NCBI RefSeq assembly: GCF_014203735.1 | Contig: NZ_JACHJQ010000006.1 | Span: 567,698-631,697 of the forward strand | Length of the DNA: 64,000 nucleotides | Source of the DNA: Actinophytocola algeriensis | GTDB taxonomy: Bacteria > Actinomycetota > Actinomycetes > Mycobacteriales > Pseudonocardiaceae | Reading direction: 5' to 3' | Notes under the pieces: generated by a model | Told to the model about the DNA's origin: nothing | Databases searched by the model: none | What the model saw: the letters and a program-made list of their open reading frames with translations, nothing else | Part shown: positions 9,167 through 18,148 of the stretch, piece by piece | Numbering within the stretch: the stretch's first letter is position 1 | Layout of the letters: every line of letters starts with the position of its first letter | Translations under genes and position numbers: made by a program

Positions 9167-9192
9167 GAGATGTGGCAACGTTGCCACATCTC
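9167..9192 (+). promoter_or_regulatory. LacI-type operator in front of the kinase-aldolase-regulator operon
   Basis: A perfect 26-bp palindrome centred on AACGTT. Its core TGTGGCAACGTTGCCACA is at 9171-9188. The central CG with symmetric arms is the classical operator form for LacI/GalR proteins. It ends 16 bases before the GTG start of the kinase, so bound repressor would block initiation or early elongation. The same core recurs at 26420-26437 and, as two overlapping imperfect copies, at 22931-22964. The LacI gene at the end of this operon is the obvious regulator, implying autoregulation. Confidence 0.85.
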
Positions 9193-9208
9193 TGGGGAAG
9201 GGAAAAGT

Positions 9209-10594
9209 GTGTCCGGGCTGCTGGCCGGCGTCGACGTCGGGACGACCAACTGCAAGGTCGGCGTCTACACGACAGACGGTACCGCCGTGGTCGAACGGCG
9301 GCGGCCCACCCCCGCCGACGCCGGCAACCTCGTCGCCGGAATCCTGGCTGACCTGCGGTTATGCGTCGAGGAATCCGGTGCGCCGGACGCGGTCGGGGTG
9401 ACCGGGGTGGCCGAGGGCGGACTGCCCCTGGACGACGACCTGTTGCCGATGGGACCGCTGCTGTGGTGGCACGACACGCGGGCGTCGGGTGAGGCCGGGT
9501 GGCTTGCCGACCGGGTGGGACGGAAAGCGATCTTCGCGACCACGGGGGTGGACGTCTCCGCGAGGACGCCGCTCGCTTCGTGGTTGTGGTTGCGGCGCCA
9601 CCAGCCGGCACTCCTTGACCGGATGCGGGTGTGGGTGGGAATTCCCGAGCTCGTGGCGACGGTCCTCGCGGGCACGGCGCTGTCGCACCGGACGTTCGCG
9701 GGGCGGTCCGGGGCCTACGACCAGCTGCGGGACCGGTACGACGACGACCTCCTCGACCTGGCCGGGGTCCGCGCGGGGCAGCTGCCGGACCAGCACGTCG
9801 GGGCGGCGGCGACAGGACCACTCCCAGTAGGCACACCGGTGGTGGTCGCGGGGCACGATCACCTGGTTGCCGCACATGCGGCGGGCGCGCGTGAGCCGGG
9901 AGATGTGGTGGACTCTCTGGGAACGGCAGAGGCGGTGGTGACGGTGTCCGAGCGGGTGGCCCCCCGCGCCGCGGCTGGTTCCGGCACGTCGTGGAACCGG
10001 ACCGTGGACGGCACGCGGTGGGCCATGGTGTCCGGTTTCCCGCACTGTGGCCGCCTTCTCGAGTGGCTGTGCTCGCTGGCGTCACCGGAAGGTGACGTCG
10101 CGGGCCTGGAGAAGGCGGCCGCGTCGGTGGACCGGCGGCCGACCGGGATCGTGGTGCTCCCCTACCTCGGTGGCCTCGGCGCACCGGCCCCGGATCCGCA
10201 CCGGAGGCTCTCGGTGCACGATCTCGCGCCCGGGCAGGGACTGCCGGACGTGCTCGTCGGCGCGCTCGAGGGCGCGTCGTTCCACGCACGGTGGCTCGCC
10301 GAGCACCACGCGGAACACACGGACACCAAGCTCCACGCGGTGACCGTGCTGGGCGGGCCGAGCAGGGGCGCCGCGTGGATGGCGGTGAAAGCGCACGTCA
10401 TGCCGGGTCCGGTGCGGTCGACGGCGACCGCGGACGCGGCGTGCGCCGGTGCGGCACTCCTGGCGGGCACCGCGCTGGGCATGTCGTCTCCGGTGCTGCG
10501 TAGCGATGCCCTGGCACGCGACGATTTCCTCGCCAACCGATACGACGCGATCTACCGGGGCGCATTCCTGCCCCGGGTACGGGAGGTGGCATGA
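9209..10594 (+). CDS. FGGY-family carbohydrate kinase
   Basis: A 461-residue sugar kinase with the actin-like ATPase fold. It has the N-terminal phosphate-1 motif GVDVGTTNCKVGVY, substrate-face segment GPLLWWHDTRA, the mid-protein GHDHLVAAHAAG and DSLGTAEAV, and the adenosine-site segment VTVLGGPSRGAAW. GTG 9209 is chosen because GGGGAAGGGA lies just upstream; extension to 9086 would run through the operator. The FGGY family phosphorylates ketoses or polyols such as xylulose, rhamnulose, fuculose or glycerol. Four-base overlap with the aldolase gene suggests it makes the aldolase substrate, a ketose 1-phosphate. The sugar itself is not identifiable. Confidence 0.9.
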   Translation: MSGLLAGVDVGTTNCKVGVYTTDGTAVVERRRPTPADAGNLVAGILADLRLCVEESGAPDAVGVTGVAEGGLPLDDDLLPMGPLLWWHDTRASGEAGWLADRVGRKAIFATTGVDVSARTPLASWLWLRRHQPALLDRMRVWVGIPELVATVLAGTALSHRTFAGRSGAYDQLRDRYDDDLLDLAGVRAGQLPDQHVGAAATGPLPVGTPVVVAGHDHLVAAHAAGAREPGDVVDSLGTAEAVVTVSERVAPRAAAGSGTSWNRTVDGTRWAMVSGFPHCGRLLEWLCSLASPEGDVAGLEKAAASVDRRPTGIVVLPYLGGLGAPAPDPHRRLSVHDLAPGQGLPDVLVGALEGASFHARWLAEHHAEHTDTKLHAVTVLGGPSRGAAWMAVKAHVMPGPVRSTATADAACAGAALLAGTALGMSSPVLRSDALARDDFLANRYDAIYRGAFLPRVREVA

Positions 10595-11460
10595 CAAGCC
10601 TGACCGAGTTGGCGCGGCCGTCCGGTGGCCTGGCCATGGTGGCGATGGACCAGCGGGAGAGCCTGCGCGCGATGCTCGGCGCGCACACCCCCGCGCCGGT
10701 CCCCGACAGCGACCTGACCAAGTTCAAGCTCGCGGTCGCCGCCGAGCTGGGCCAGCACGCGAGCGGGTTCCTGATCGACCGGACCTTCGGGTTCGACCAG
10801 GTGCTCGCGGAGCGGCTGCTGCCGCCGACGTGCGGGCTGATCCTCGCCGCGGACCGGCTCCAGCACCCACCCGAAGGCGGGCCGGTGGTGCGGACGTCGC
10901 TCGACGAGGACATCAACCCGGCGCACGTCCGTGAGCGCGGTGTGGTCGCGATGAAGTTGCTGCTGGTGTGGCGGCCGGACGAGCACCGGGACGCCCGGCT
11001 CGCGATGGCCGAGGAGTTCGTGCGGCGCTGTGCGGGCGCCGGGCTGCTCTCGGTGCTCGAAGGCGTGGTGCGGCCGACCTCGGACGACGACTTCGACAAG
11101 CTGCAGCTGGAGGCCGCCGCCGAGCTCGGGGCGCTGCGGCCCTCGCTGTACAAGGCGCAGGTGCCAAGACGCGGGGTCGGCGACCGGGGCGAGGTCGCGC
11201 GGGTGTGCGAGCGGATCACCGCGACGGTGCCGGTGCCGTGGGTGGTGCTGTCGCAGGGCGTGACGATCGAGGACTTCCCCCACGCCGTGCGCACGGCGTG
11301 CGACGCGGGCGCGTCCGGTTTCCTCGCCGGCCGCGCCATCTGGAGTGACACGCTCGCCGACCCGACGCCGCTGCTGCGGTCGCGTGCGGTCGACCGGCTC
11401 AAGCGGCTCGCCGAGGTGGTCGACAGCTCGGCCCGGCCTTGGCAGGAGGTCGCTGCGTGA
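10591..11460 (+). CDS. Class I ketose-phosphate aldolase, YihT/LacD-like
   Basis: A 289-residue (beta/alpha)8 aldolase. From memory of the family it aligns along its whole length with YihT, the 6-deoxy-6-sulfofructose-1-phosphate aldolase of E. coli. Shared blocks include SGGLAMVAMDQRESLRAM near the N-terminus, KLLLVWRPDEHRDARLAMAEEF, LEGVVRP, SLYKAQVP (the lysine is the likely Schiff-base residue) and AGASGFLAGRAIW near the end. The family cleaves ketose 1-phosphates or bisphosphates to DHAP (or GAP) plus an aldehyde. ATG 10591 overlaps the kinase stop. No sulfoquinovosidase or sulfolactaldehyde enzyme is evident nearby, so a non-sulfonated substrate is at least as likely. Confidence 0.83.
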   Translation: MTSLTELARPSGGLAMVAMDQRESLRAMLGAHTPAPVPDSDLTKFKLAVAAELGQHASGFLIDRTFGFDQVLAERLLPPTCGLILAADRLQHPPEGGPVVRTSLDEDINPAHVRERGVVAMKLLLVWRPDEHRDARLAMAEEFVRRCAGAGLLSVLEGVVRPTSDDDFDKLQLEAAAELGALRPSLYKAQVPRRGVGDRGEVARVCERITATVPVPWVVLSQGVTIEDFPHAVRTACDAGASGFLAGRAIWSDTLADPTPLLRSRAVDRLKRLAEVVDSSARPWQEVAA

Positions 11461-11482
11461 GCGGAGCCTGCGAGGACGGGTC

Positions 11483-12511
11483 GTGAGCCACGTCGACGGG
11501 GTGCCCCGGCGGGTGACCATTGGCGACGTCGCCAGGGCCGCCGGGGTGTCGCCGTCGACCGCGTCACGGGCGCTCACCGGGCAGGGGTACGCGGCGGCGT
11601 CGGTGAAACTGCGGGTGCTGGCCGCCGCCGACCGGCTCGGGTACGTGCCCGACGACATCGCCCGCAGCCTCAAGCGGCGGACGAGCAGGCTCGTCGGGGT
11701 CGTCATCTCCGACCTGCGCAACCAGTTCTACGCCGACCTCGCCGCCGGGATCGAGCAGGTGCTAGGCGAGGCCGGGTACCAGATGGTGCTGGTCAACGAC
11801 GACGGCGACCGCGACCGCGAGCTGCAGGGCGCGCGCACGCTGCTGGCGATGCGCGTACCGGGCGCGATCGTCACGCCGCTCTCCCCGGAGGCGGGCGCGC
11901 TGCTGACCGCACAGGGCGTGCGGGTCGTCGAGGTGGACCGGCAGATGGCCCAGACCCAGTGCGACGCGGTGCTGGTCGACTCGGAACACGGTGCCCGCGC
12001 GGCCACGACGCACCTGCTCGAGCTGGGGCACCGGCGGATCGCGTTCCTGATCGACGAGCTGGAGTGGACCACCGGCGTCGGCCGGCTCGCCGGGTACAAG
12101 GCGGCGCTGCGGTCGGCGAAGGTCCGGTTCGACCAGAAACTCGTGGCGCGGGTCGGGTTCGGGTCGGGGGACGCGGCCACCGCGTTGTCGACGCTGCTGG
12201 ACGCCCAGCCGGACGTGACGGCGGTGTTCGCGGCGAACAACCTCATGGCGTCGGGGGTGTGGCAGGAGCTGCAGCGGCGGCGGTTGCGGGTGCCCCGGGA
12301 CATCTCGCTGGTGGCGTTCGACGACCTGCCGTGGATGACGATGGTGCAGCCCGCCGTCTCGGCGGTGTCGCAGCCGGTGGTGGCGATGGGGGCGCGGGCG
12401 GCGGAGCTGTTGCTGGCCCGGCTTTCCGGCGAGTTCACCGGTCCGCCGAAGACGGACTGGCTGACGCCGACGTTCGAACGCCGCGGATCGACGCGCAAGG
12501 TGAGCGGGTAG
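11483..12511 (+). CDS. LacI-family transcriptional repressor of the sugar locus
   Basis: A 342-residue regulator. The helix-turn-helix is at residues 11-35 (TIGDVARAAGVSPSTASRAL), the hinge helix near residues 55-62 (DDIARSLKRR), and the rest is a periplasmic-binding-protein-like sugar sensor (LVGVVISDLRNQFYADL ... ISLVAFDDLPWMTMVQPA). GTG 11483 follows GAGGACGGG by a normal spacing and lies 22 bases after the aldolase stop. Family knowledge and the palindromes at 9167-9192, 22931-22964 and 26418-26439 suggest it represses all three transcription units until the imported sugar or a metabolite binds it. Confidence 0.9.
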   Translation: MSHVDGVPRRVTIGDVARAAGVSPSTASRALTGQGYAAASVKLRVLAAADRLGYVPDDIARSLKRRTSRLVGVVISDLRNQFYADLAAGIEQVLGEAGYQMVLVNDDGDRDRELQGARTLLAMRVPGAIVTPLSPEAGALLTAQGVRVVEVDRQMAQTQCDAVLVDSEHGARAATTHLLELGHRRIAFLIDELEWTTGVGRLAGYKAALRSAKVRFDQKLVARVGFGSGDAATALSTLLDAQPDVTAVFAANNLMASGVWQELQRRRLRVPRDISLVAFDDLPWMTMVQPAVSAVSQPVVAMGARAAELLLARLSGEFTGPPKTDWLTPTFERRGSTRKVSG

Positions 12512-12514
12512 CCA

Positions 12515-13915
12515 CTACAGGCCGAGTACCTGACCCTCGTCGCGTAACTGGTCCTGCAGGGCGGCGACGTCGATCCGTTGTACGGCAACACCTTTCCTCA
12601 GCGCCTGTACCGCCGCGAGCCCCGCGGCGTGGCCCAGCATCTCGTACTGCGGCTCCATGCGGACCGAGCTGAACGCCAGGTGCGACGCGCTCACGCACAC
12701 CGGCACCAGCAGGTTGCGGCACTCGCTGTACCGCGGTACCAGGCACCGGTACGGGATCTGATACGGCTGTACCGGAACCGACAGGTAGCCCTCGTTGTAC
12801 ACCGACGGGATCGGGTCCGGGTGTTCGTACACCCACCGCCACGTGCGGCGGACCTCGCGGATGTCCATGTGGTACGAACCCATCGCCACCGTGTCGTACC
12901 GGGGTGCGCTCGTCAGGTCGTGCTGTGTCAGCACGTACTCACCCACCATGCGGCGCGCCTCGCGCACGTACAGCTGGTGCGGGAGCCCGCCGCCGAACTC
13001 GTCCGCCGCCCAACCCCAGCCGTCCAGCAGTCCCCGCGTGGACATGAAGTACAGGAAGTCCTGTGTGTACTCCTGGAACCGGCGCACGATCTCCGCGCGG
13101 CGGCCCGCGGACGCCGTCGGGTAGTCCTGGTGGCTGCCGTCCAGCAGGTTGAGCGACAGCGGGCCGATGGAGTTGCCGTCGCACTTGCCGTTCGGGAGGT
13201 TCCGCACCAGGCCGACCACCTCACCGGGCGAGCCCGTGGCCAGCCAGCGGCGGGCCAGTTCCCATTCCTCCTCGCGGAAACCGTCGCGGCGGGTGAACGG
13301 GACACGGTCGGGTGCCGTCGACAGGCACACCCGGTAGCCGTAGGCCATGACACGGCCGTCGCCCTCGCCTGCCGGGACCTCCTGGCCAGGATCGATCAGC
13401 GGCAGCAACCCGCCGGACGCGTCGAACGGGTGCAGGTACGGCGGGAACTGGTGTTTGCCCGGCGCCGGTTCGGTGCGGCCCGCGAACGGCTCCCCGTGCA
13501 GCGACCGGCTTTCCCGGCCCACCCGGTACGTGACGCCCGCCGCCGCCAGCAGGTCGCCTTCGTAGCTGGCGTCGACGTACACATGGGCGTCGGTCAGCGC
13601 CGGTACCGGCGCGTCGAACTCGACGGTCACGTTCGATGACGCCAGCCACCGGGTGAAGATCTGTTCCGCCACATGGGGTTCCGGGCCCGCGTACCGGTCC
13701 GTGCCGTAGTGGTCGGCGACCGCGGCGCGGAACTCCGCCGCCATGCCGCCGATCACCCTCGAGTCGCCGAGGTCCGTGTAGCCGAGGCCACCGGACACCA
13801 TGCCGCCGACGTGCCTGCCCGGTGCCAGCAGCGTCACCTCGACCCCGTGCCGGGCGGCGGCCACCGCGGCGCACACCCCGGCCGCGGTCGCCCCGTACAC
13901 GATCAGCTCAGCCAA
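12515..13915 (-). CDS. FAD-dependent oxidoreductase (FAD_oxidored, PF12831-like)
   Basis: A 466-residue flavoprotein. The Rossmann start LIVYGATAAGVCAAVAAARHG at residues 3-23 binds FAD, followed by HVGGMVSGGLGYTDLGD and the C-terminal LVPVCVSASHLAFSSVRMEP typical of the FAD_oxidored family found in bacterial polysaccharide-degradation loci. I chose TTG 13915, which overlaps the stop of the preceding gene by eight bases; the longer frame adds only low-complexity residues. It is the last gene of the ABC-transporter operon, ending three bases from the convergent LacI gene. It may oxidise a sugar hydroxyl or a glycosyl intermediate; the reaction is unknown. Confidence 0.8.
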   Translation of the reverse strand: MAELIVYGATAAGVCAAVAAARHGVEVTLLAPGRHVGGMVSGGLGYTDLGDSRVIGGMAAEFRAAVADHYGTDRYAGPEPHVAEQIFTRWLASSNVTVEFDAPVPALTDAHVYVDASYEGDLLAAAGVTYRVGRESRSLHGEPFAGRTEPAPGKHQFPPYLHPFDASGGLLPLIDPGQEVPAGEGDGRVMAYGYRVCLSTAPDRVPFTRRDGFREEEWELARRWLATGSPGEVVGLVRNLPNGKCDGNSIGPLSLNLLDGSHQDYPTASAGRRAEIVRRFQEYTQDFLYFMSTRGLLDGWGWAADEFGGGLPHQLYVREARRMVGEYVLTQHDLTSAPRYDTVAMGSYHMDIREVRRTWRWVYEHPDPIPSVYNEGYLSVPVQPYQIPYRCLVPRYSECRNLLVPVCVSASHLAFSSVRMEPQYEMLGHAAGLAAVQALRKGVAVQRIDVAALQDQLRDEGQVLGL

Positions 13916-15737
13916 GGCTCTCCTCGCACGCCAGCAGCAGCACCCCGACACACCACGCGTGCGACAGCGTCAGCAGCATCCCTTTCGGCTGGTAGCAGGC
14001 GGTCTGGAAGTACCGCTCGGTCACCATCCCGCGGTAGGCGTTGAAGTCGCCGTCCTCGCGGGCCACGAACTGGCGGAAGCACGCCAGGGTCTCCTCCGCC
14101 GACCTCGTGTAGTACTCGTCGCCCGTGTGTTCGCCGAGGCGCACCAGTTCCCGGTGGCAGATCAGGCCGTACGCGTGCAGGTGCTGGTTCGCCGGGGACG
14201 CCTGGTCCGCGCCCCGCGAACGGAAGTCGTAGTGGCCGAGCAGGGTGTGCCGCGGGAAGTCGACGTCATAGGTGTACCGGAACGTGAGCGTCCAGTCCGC
14301 GGCCCGGCGCGCCAGGTCGAGCCACTCGCGGTCGCCATCCGCCTCGTACAGCGACACATACGCCATGATCGCCAGGTAGCCGTCCTCCGACGTGGGCGCC
14401 AGGTCGACGTCTTCCGGCGCCCCGTACAGGAACTCGTCCCGTACCGCCTGTGCGTAGAACCTGCCCGCCCGCTGTGCCTCCGTCACCCGCCCGGCCGACA
14501 CCAGCGCGGGGATCCAGGCCAGGCCGCTCGTGCCGTGGCGGTCGATCACCGCACCGGTCTCCACGTCGTAGCCGGAACCCAGCGAGCCGTCCGCCGCCTG
14601 GCCGGCGCACGCCACGTCCACATTGGAGCCGACCGCGGCCGTCCACAGCGCGGGTGCCCGGCCCAGCGCCACCGCCCGCTGCAGGAACACCGTCGCCTCA
14701 CCGAGGGTGCGGGCGTGCACCCGCCGCCGGTCCGGGGTCCAGCCCGCGTTCCAGCCGCCCTCCCGCGTCCACTGGCCCCAGAACGTGCCGCCGGGTGTCA
14801 GGTTCGCGGTGATGTTGTCCAGCACGGCGCTCGCCGCGTCCACACAGGCCTGGTCGCCGACGCGGCGGCCGTGGCGCAGCAGCGCGTACGCGTGCGGAAT
14901 GCCGCTGAGCCAGGACACGTGCATCGCCTGCCGGTCGCCGCGCTCCCCCAGCGCGTCCCGGTCGAACGCGGCGGTCTCCAGCAGCACCGCGTCCTCGTCG
15001 CGGTAGTGCCACCGGTACAGGCCCCACGCCGTCAGGTCGGCCGCCTCCGCGAGCGACACCCACGGCACCGCGTCGAGGTCCCGGGCCGCGGTCCTGCCGT
15101 GCACGTCCCGCAGCACGTCGGTGTAGGAGTGCCGGTCGCCGCCGAGCACGTACACGTCGAAGTCGAGCGACGCCGTCTCGCCCGGCTTCCACGTGTACGA
15201 CGGGAGGTCCGCCGGGCGCGGCACCGGCGAGCCGTCGTACACCACCGGCTCCTCCCGGTACGGGAAGTGCAGGCGCAGCACCGGATGCCCACCGTCCTCG
15301 TCCTCGTCCACCGCGAAGCCGACACCGGCCTGCCCGAGCGGCGACCACTCGGTGGTCACCAGCGCGGCGCCCCCCTCGTCGTCCCACGCGAACACCGCGG
15401 GCGTTGCGCACCGGTCCGCCCGGAACGACCACGCGTCCGACTCCAACGCGGCCGGGTCAGGATGGTCCACGGTGAACCGCGGGTACCGCACCCGGCAGCC
15501 CGCGACCCGGTTCTCGCCGTAGAACACGCCCGGCACGAGCCACCCCGGGTCCGCGACCGGTCCGAGCCGCAACGACACCCGCAGCCCGGCGGTGACGGCG
15601 GCGGCGGCCGTCACCGTCAGCCGCACCGCGAACCGGCCGCCGTCGTAGGCTGTCACGTGCTGGGTGACCATCAGCGCGGTGCTGTCTACGGTGCTGTCGG
15701 CGGGGCCGAGCACCGTCACCTCGAACGGCGGCGTCAC
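13908..15737 (-). CDS. Putative (alpha/alpha)6-barrel glycoside-acting enzyme
   Basis: A 609-residue protein starting GTG 15737, which overlaps the GH38 stop (GTGA). The first 220 residues look like a beta-sandwich (VTPPFEVTVLGPAD ... FPYREEPVVYDG). Residues about 250-609 are helical, with spaced aromatic and acidic motifs such as AAWGLYRWHYRDED-like, VSWLSGIPHAYALL, GGTFWGQWTREGGWNAGW, SEDGYLAIMAYVSLYEADGD and NQHLHAYGLICH. Beta-sandwich plus six-hairpin barrel is the pattern of several glycoside hydrolase and lyase families, but I cannot assign one. It has no signal peptide. Operon position between a mannosidase and an FAD oxidoreductase supports oligosaccharide processing in the cytoplasm. 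Confidence 0.7.
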   Translation of the reverse strand: MTPPFEVTVLGPADSTVDSTALMVTQHVTAYDGGRFAVRLTVTAAAAVTAGLRVSLRLGPVADPGWLVPGVFYGENRVAGCRVRYPRFTVDHPDPAALESDAWSFRADRCATPAVFAWDDEGGAALVTTEWSPLGQAGVGFAVDEDEDGGHPVLRLHFPYREEPVVYDGSPVPRPADLPSYTWKPGETASLDFDVYVLGGDRHSYTDVLRDVHGRTAARDLDAVPWVSLAEAADLTAWGLYRWHYRDEDAVLLETAAFDRDALGERGDRQAMHVSWLSGIPHAYALLRHGRRVGDQACVDAASAVLDNITANLTPGGTFWGQWTREGGWNAGWTPDRRRVHARTLGEATVFLQRAVALGRAPALWTAAVGSNVDVACAGQAADGSLGSGYDVETGAVIDRHGTSGLAWIPALVSAGRVTEAQRAGRFYAQAVRDEFLYGAPEDVDLAPTSEDGYLAIMAYVSLYEADGDREWLDLARRAADWTLTFRYTYDVDFPRHTLLGHYDFRSRGADQASPANQHLHAYGLICHRELVRLGEHTGDEYYTRSAEETLACFRQFVAREDGDFNAYRGMVTERYFQTACYQPKGMLLTLSHAWCVGVLLLACEESLG

Positions 15738-18148
15738 CACTCGATCATGTCGGTCTCGACGACCGGCGCGTCGACGTCGTGCGGCACCAGGAACGTCTTG
15801 ATCTCGGCAGGCCCGAACGACGCGGTCACGGTCCGCCCGAGCACCTCGATCGTCGCGTCGCACGCACGCCCCGCGGTCTCGTACGCCCTGACCACCAGCG
15901 CGTCCCCGTCCTCGGCGGCCTTCAGCACGGTCGGCACGACGCTGCCGTCCGACACGGCCATGAACGACCGCACCGCGGGCAGGTCACCGTCGTGGTAGGA
16001 CTCGAGCAGCGGGAACGCGGGCTGGTTCAGCTCGGCCGCGAGCCGGACCACGGACGCGGCACGCCAGTCACCCCCGTGCGGGACCAGCCGGCAGGTGAAC
16101 TCCTGGCGGCCCTGGTCCTGGAACGTGTACAGCTCCTCGGGGTCCAGTTCCTTCGGCTCGTGCCACGCGTAGACCGGGCTGCGGGCCGCGGTGACACCGA
16201 TGTCGCCGCCCAGCACGTCGTGTCCGTACTTGCCGTCGTTGAGCACCGCGAGCCCGGCCCGCCGCCCACCGGGCAGCTCACCCGACACGTCGACCCACGC
16301 CTGCGCGGCCTCCTCGCTGCCGTTCGCCGGCCGGACCAGGTGGCCGTACGGGATCTCGAACGTGGCCTCGGCCGACGACAGCGCGGTCGGGAAGCGGAGT
16401 TTGAGCAGCTTCTGCTTCTCGTGCCAGTCCAGGGTGACCCGGACCTCGACGTGCCGGTCGCGGACGCCGAGCACGTACTCCTCGGTGAGCGTCGACGACC
16501 CGTACTCGCTGACCACCCGTACCACCGCGCGCACCGGGCCGTGCTCGACGAGCCGCACCGACCGCGGCGCGAACGTGCCCGCGACCTTGTCGTACGCCCG
16601 GACCCGGTGGCCCCACGTGTCGGACCGGTCGTCGATGACCACACCGTGCGCGCCGCCACCGGCCACGTCCACATCGGACACCTTGTCCCGCAGCGACGAC
16701 AACCAGCCGGTCGACGGATCGATCTCCAGTGCGACGAACTCGTTCTCCAGCCGGGTGTCCGTCGCGGTGATCGCGGGCGCGCCCTCGGTGTCGCCGGCGG
16801 GGTGGATGCGGTAGACGCGGTAGCCGAGCGGCGGCACGTCCGCCGCGAGCGTGAGCCTGCGCCGCCACCCGTTGACCGTCGCCTTCGACCGGGTGCGCTG
16901 CACGGCGACGGGGTTGCCCTCGTCGTCGACGGCCCGGGCGCCGAACGCGGCGAACCCGCCGAACTCGAAGTCGATGTCGGCGACCAGCCGCCACGGGTGC
17001 GGGTTGAACACGACCAGTGGCGTCATGTCCGGCTCCTGCTGGATGTCGATGCGCCGCGCAAGCGTTTGCACCGACCGGTTGAACGCCTCGCCCGCGAGCG
17101 ACACCGCGTGCCCGTACTGGTCGCGGCTGTCCTCATAGGCCGGTTCGATCGCGGCGCCGCCGAGCGTGTCGTGGAACTGGTTGAACAGCACCAGCTTCCA
17201 CGCACTCGTGAGGTCCGCGAGCGGGTACTCCACGTCGGACAACGCGGCGGCGACCGACGCCCACTTCTCGGCGCGGGCCAGGAGGTTCTCCGCGCGCCGG
17301 TTCCACCGCTTCACCCCGGAGTGCGCGGAGTAGCAGCCGACGGCGTGGTGCTGCAGCTCGCCGGCGTGCACCGGGATGTCCACACCGGACGCGACGAGCC
17401 GGTCGAAGAACTCCCGCGGCGACGAGCAGCGCAGCCGCGGCAGCCCGCCGGTCGCGTCGAGGCGCCGGATCGAGTCCAGGTTCGCCTTGGTCGGCCCGCC
17501 GCCGTGGTTGCCGACGCCGTAGAACACCATCAGGTCTGGCACGTCCGGCGGCAGCTGCGCCAGCGACTTGTCGATCTGGTAACCGAGGTCGGTGCCGGAG
17601 CTGCAGTACTCGTGCGGGATCCGGTAGGTCAGCACCCGCGTGCCGTCGGCCGACTCCCACCAGAAGTACGGTCCAGGCAACGCCATCTCGTGCGGCCCGG
17701 GCCGCATGAACACGTACGCGTCCATCCCGGACTTGGCGAGGATCTGCGGCAGCGCCGCGTTGTGCCCGAACGGGTCCACGTTGCAGCCGACCGTGGACGT
17801 GACACCGAAGCGCGACTTCAGGTACCGCTGCGAGTACAGCGCCTGGCGCACGAACGACTCACCGCCGGGCAGGTTGCAGTCCGGTTCGATCCACCAGCCG
17901 CCGACCTGTTGCCAGCGCCCGTCGGCGATCCGCTTGCCGATCCGCGCGAACAGGTCGGGGTCGTGTTCCTCCACCCACGCGAGGTACAGCACCGAGTCGC
18001 ACGTGAACACGAACTCGGGGTACTCCTCCATGCGGTCGATCGCCGACTGGAAGGTGGCCCGCACCTCCTGGTACCCCTCCGGCCACTGCCACAGCCACAC
18101 CGGGTCGATGTGGGCGTTGCCGATCATGTGCAGTTCCCGTGCGGTCAT
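15734..18148 (-). CDS. Alpha-mannosidase, glycoside hydrolase family 38
   Basis: An 804-residue GH38 enzyme. The zinc-site motif HIDPVWLW begins at residue 13 (H13, D15) and the nucleophile region CNVDPFGHN puts the catalytic aspartate near residue 125. The FNQFHDTLGG segment supplies the last zinc ligand, and long C-terminal beta domains follow. Family members are retaining alpha-mannosidases that trim alpha-linked mannose from glycans; bacterial ones are often cytoplasmic. ATG 18148 overlaps the SIS gene stop by one base; the upstream extension of the frame has no homology. There is no signal peptide, so the substrate must be imported first. Confidence 0.92.
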   Translation of the reverse strand: MTARELHMIGNAHIDPVWLWQWPEGYQEVRATFQSAIDRMEEYPEFVFTCDSVLYLAWVEEHDPDLFARIGKRIADGRWQQVGGWWIEPDCNLPGGESFVRQALYSQRYLKSRFGVTSTVGCNVDPFGHNAALPQILAKSGMDAYVFMRPGPHEMALPGPYFWWESADGTRVLTYRIPHEYCSSGTDLGYQIDKSLAQLPPDVPDLMVFYGVGNHGGGPTKANLDSIRRLDATGGLPRLRCSSPREFFDRLVASGVDIPVHAGELQHHAVGCYSAHSGVKRWNRRAENLLARAEKWASVAAALSDVEYPLADLTSAWKLVLFNQFHDTLGGAAIEPAYEDSRDQYGHAVSLAGEAFNRSVQTLARRIDIQQEPDMTPLVVFNPHPWRLVADIDFEFGGFAAFGARAVDDEGNPVAVQRTRSKATVNGWRRRLTLAADVPPLGYRVYRIHPAGDTEGAPAITATDTRLENEFVALEIDPSTGWLSSLRDKVSDVDVAGGGAHGVVIDDRSDTWGHRVRAYDKVAGTFAPRSVRLVEHGPVRAVVRVVSEYGSSTLTEEYVLGVRDRHVEVRVTLDWHEKQKLLKLRFPTALSSAEATFEIPYGHLVRPANGSEEAAQAWVDVSGELPGGRRAGLAVLNDGKYGHDVLGGDIGVTAARSPVYAWHEPKELDPEELYTFQDQGRQEFTCRLVPHGGDWRAASVVRLAAELNQPAFPLLESYHDGDLPAVRSFMAVSDGSVVPTVLKAAEDGDALVVRAYETAGRACDATIEVLGRTVTASFGPAEIKTFLVPHDVDAPVVETDMIEW

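Noticed and set aside
10591-11460. Assignment of the sugar locus as a sulfoquinovose (sulfo-EMP) pathway
   Set aside because: Only the aldolase resembles that pathway. The GH31 sulfoquinovosidase, SF isomerase/kinase and sulfolactaldehyde enzymes are not recognisable, so the name would be an over-call.
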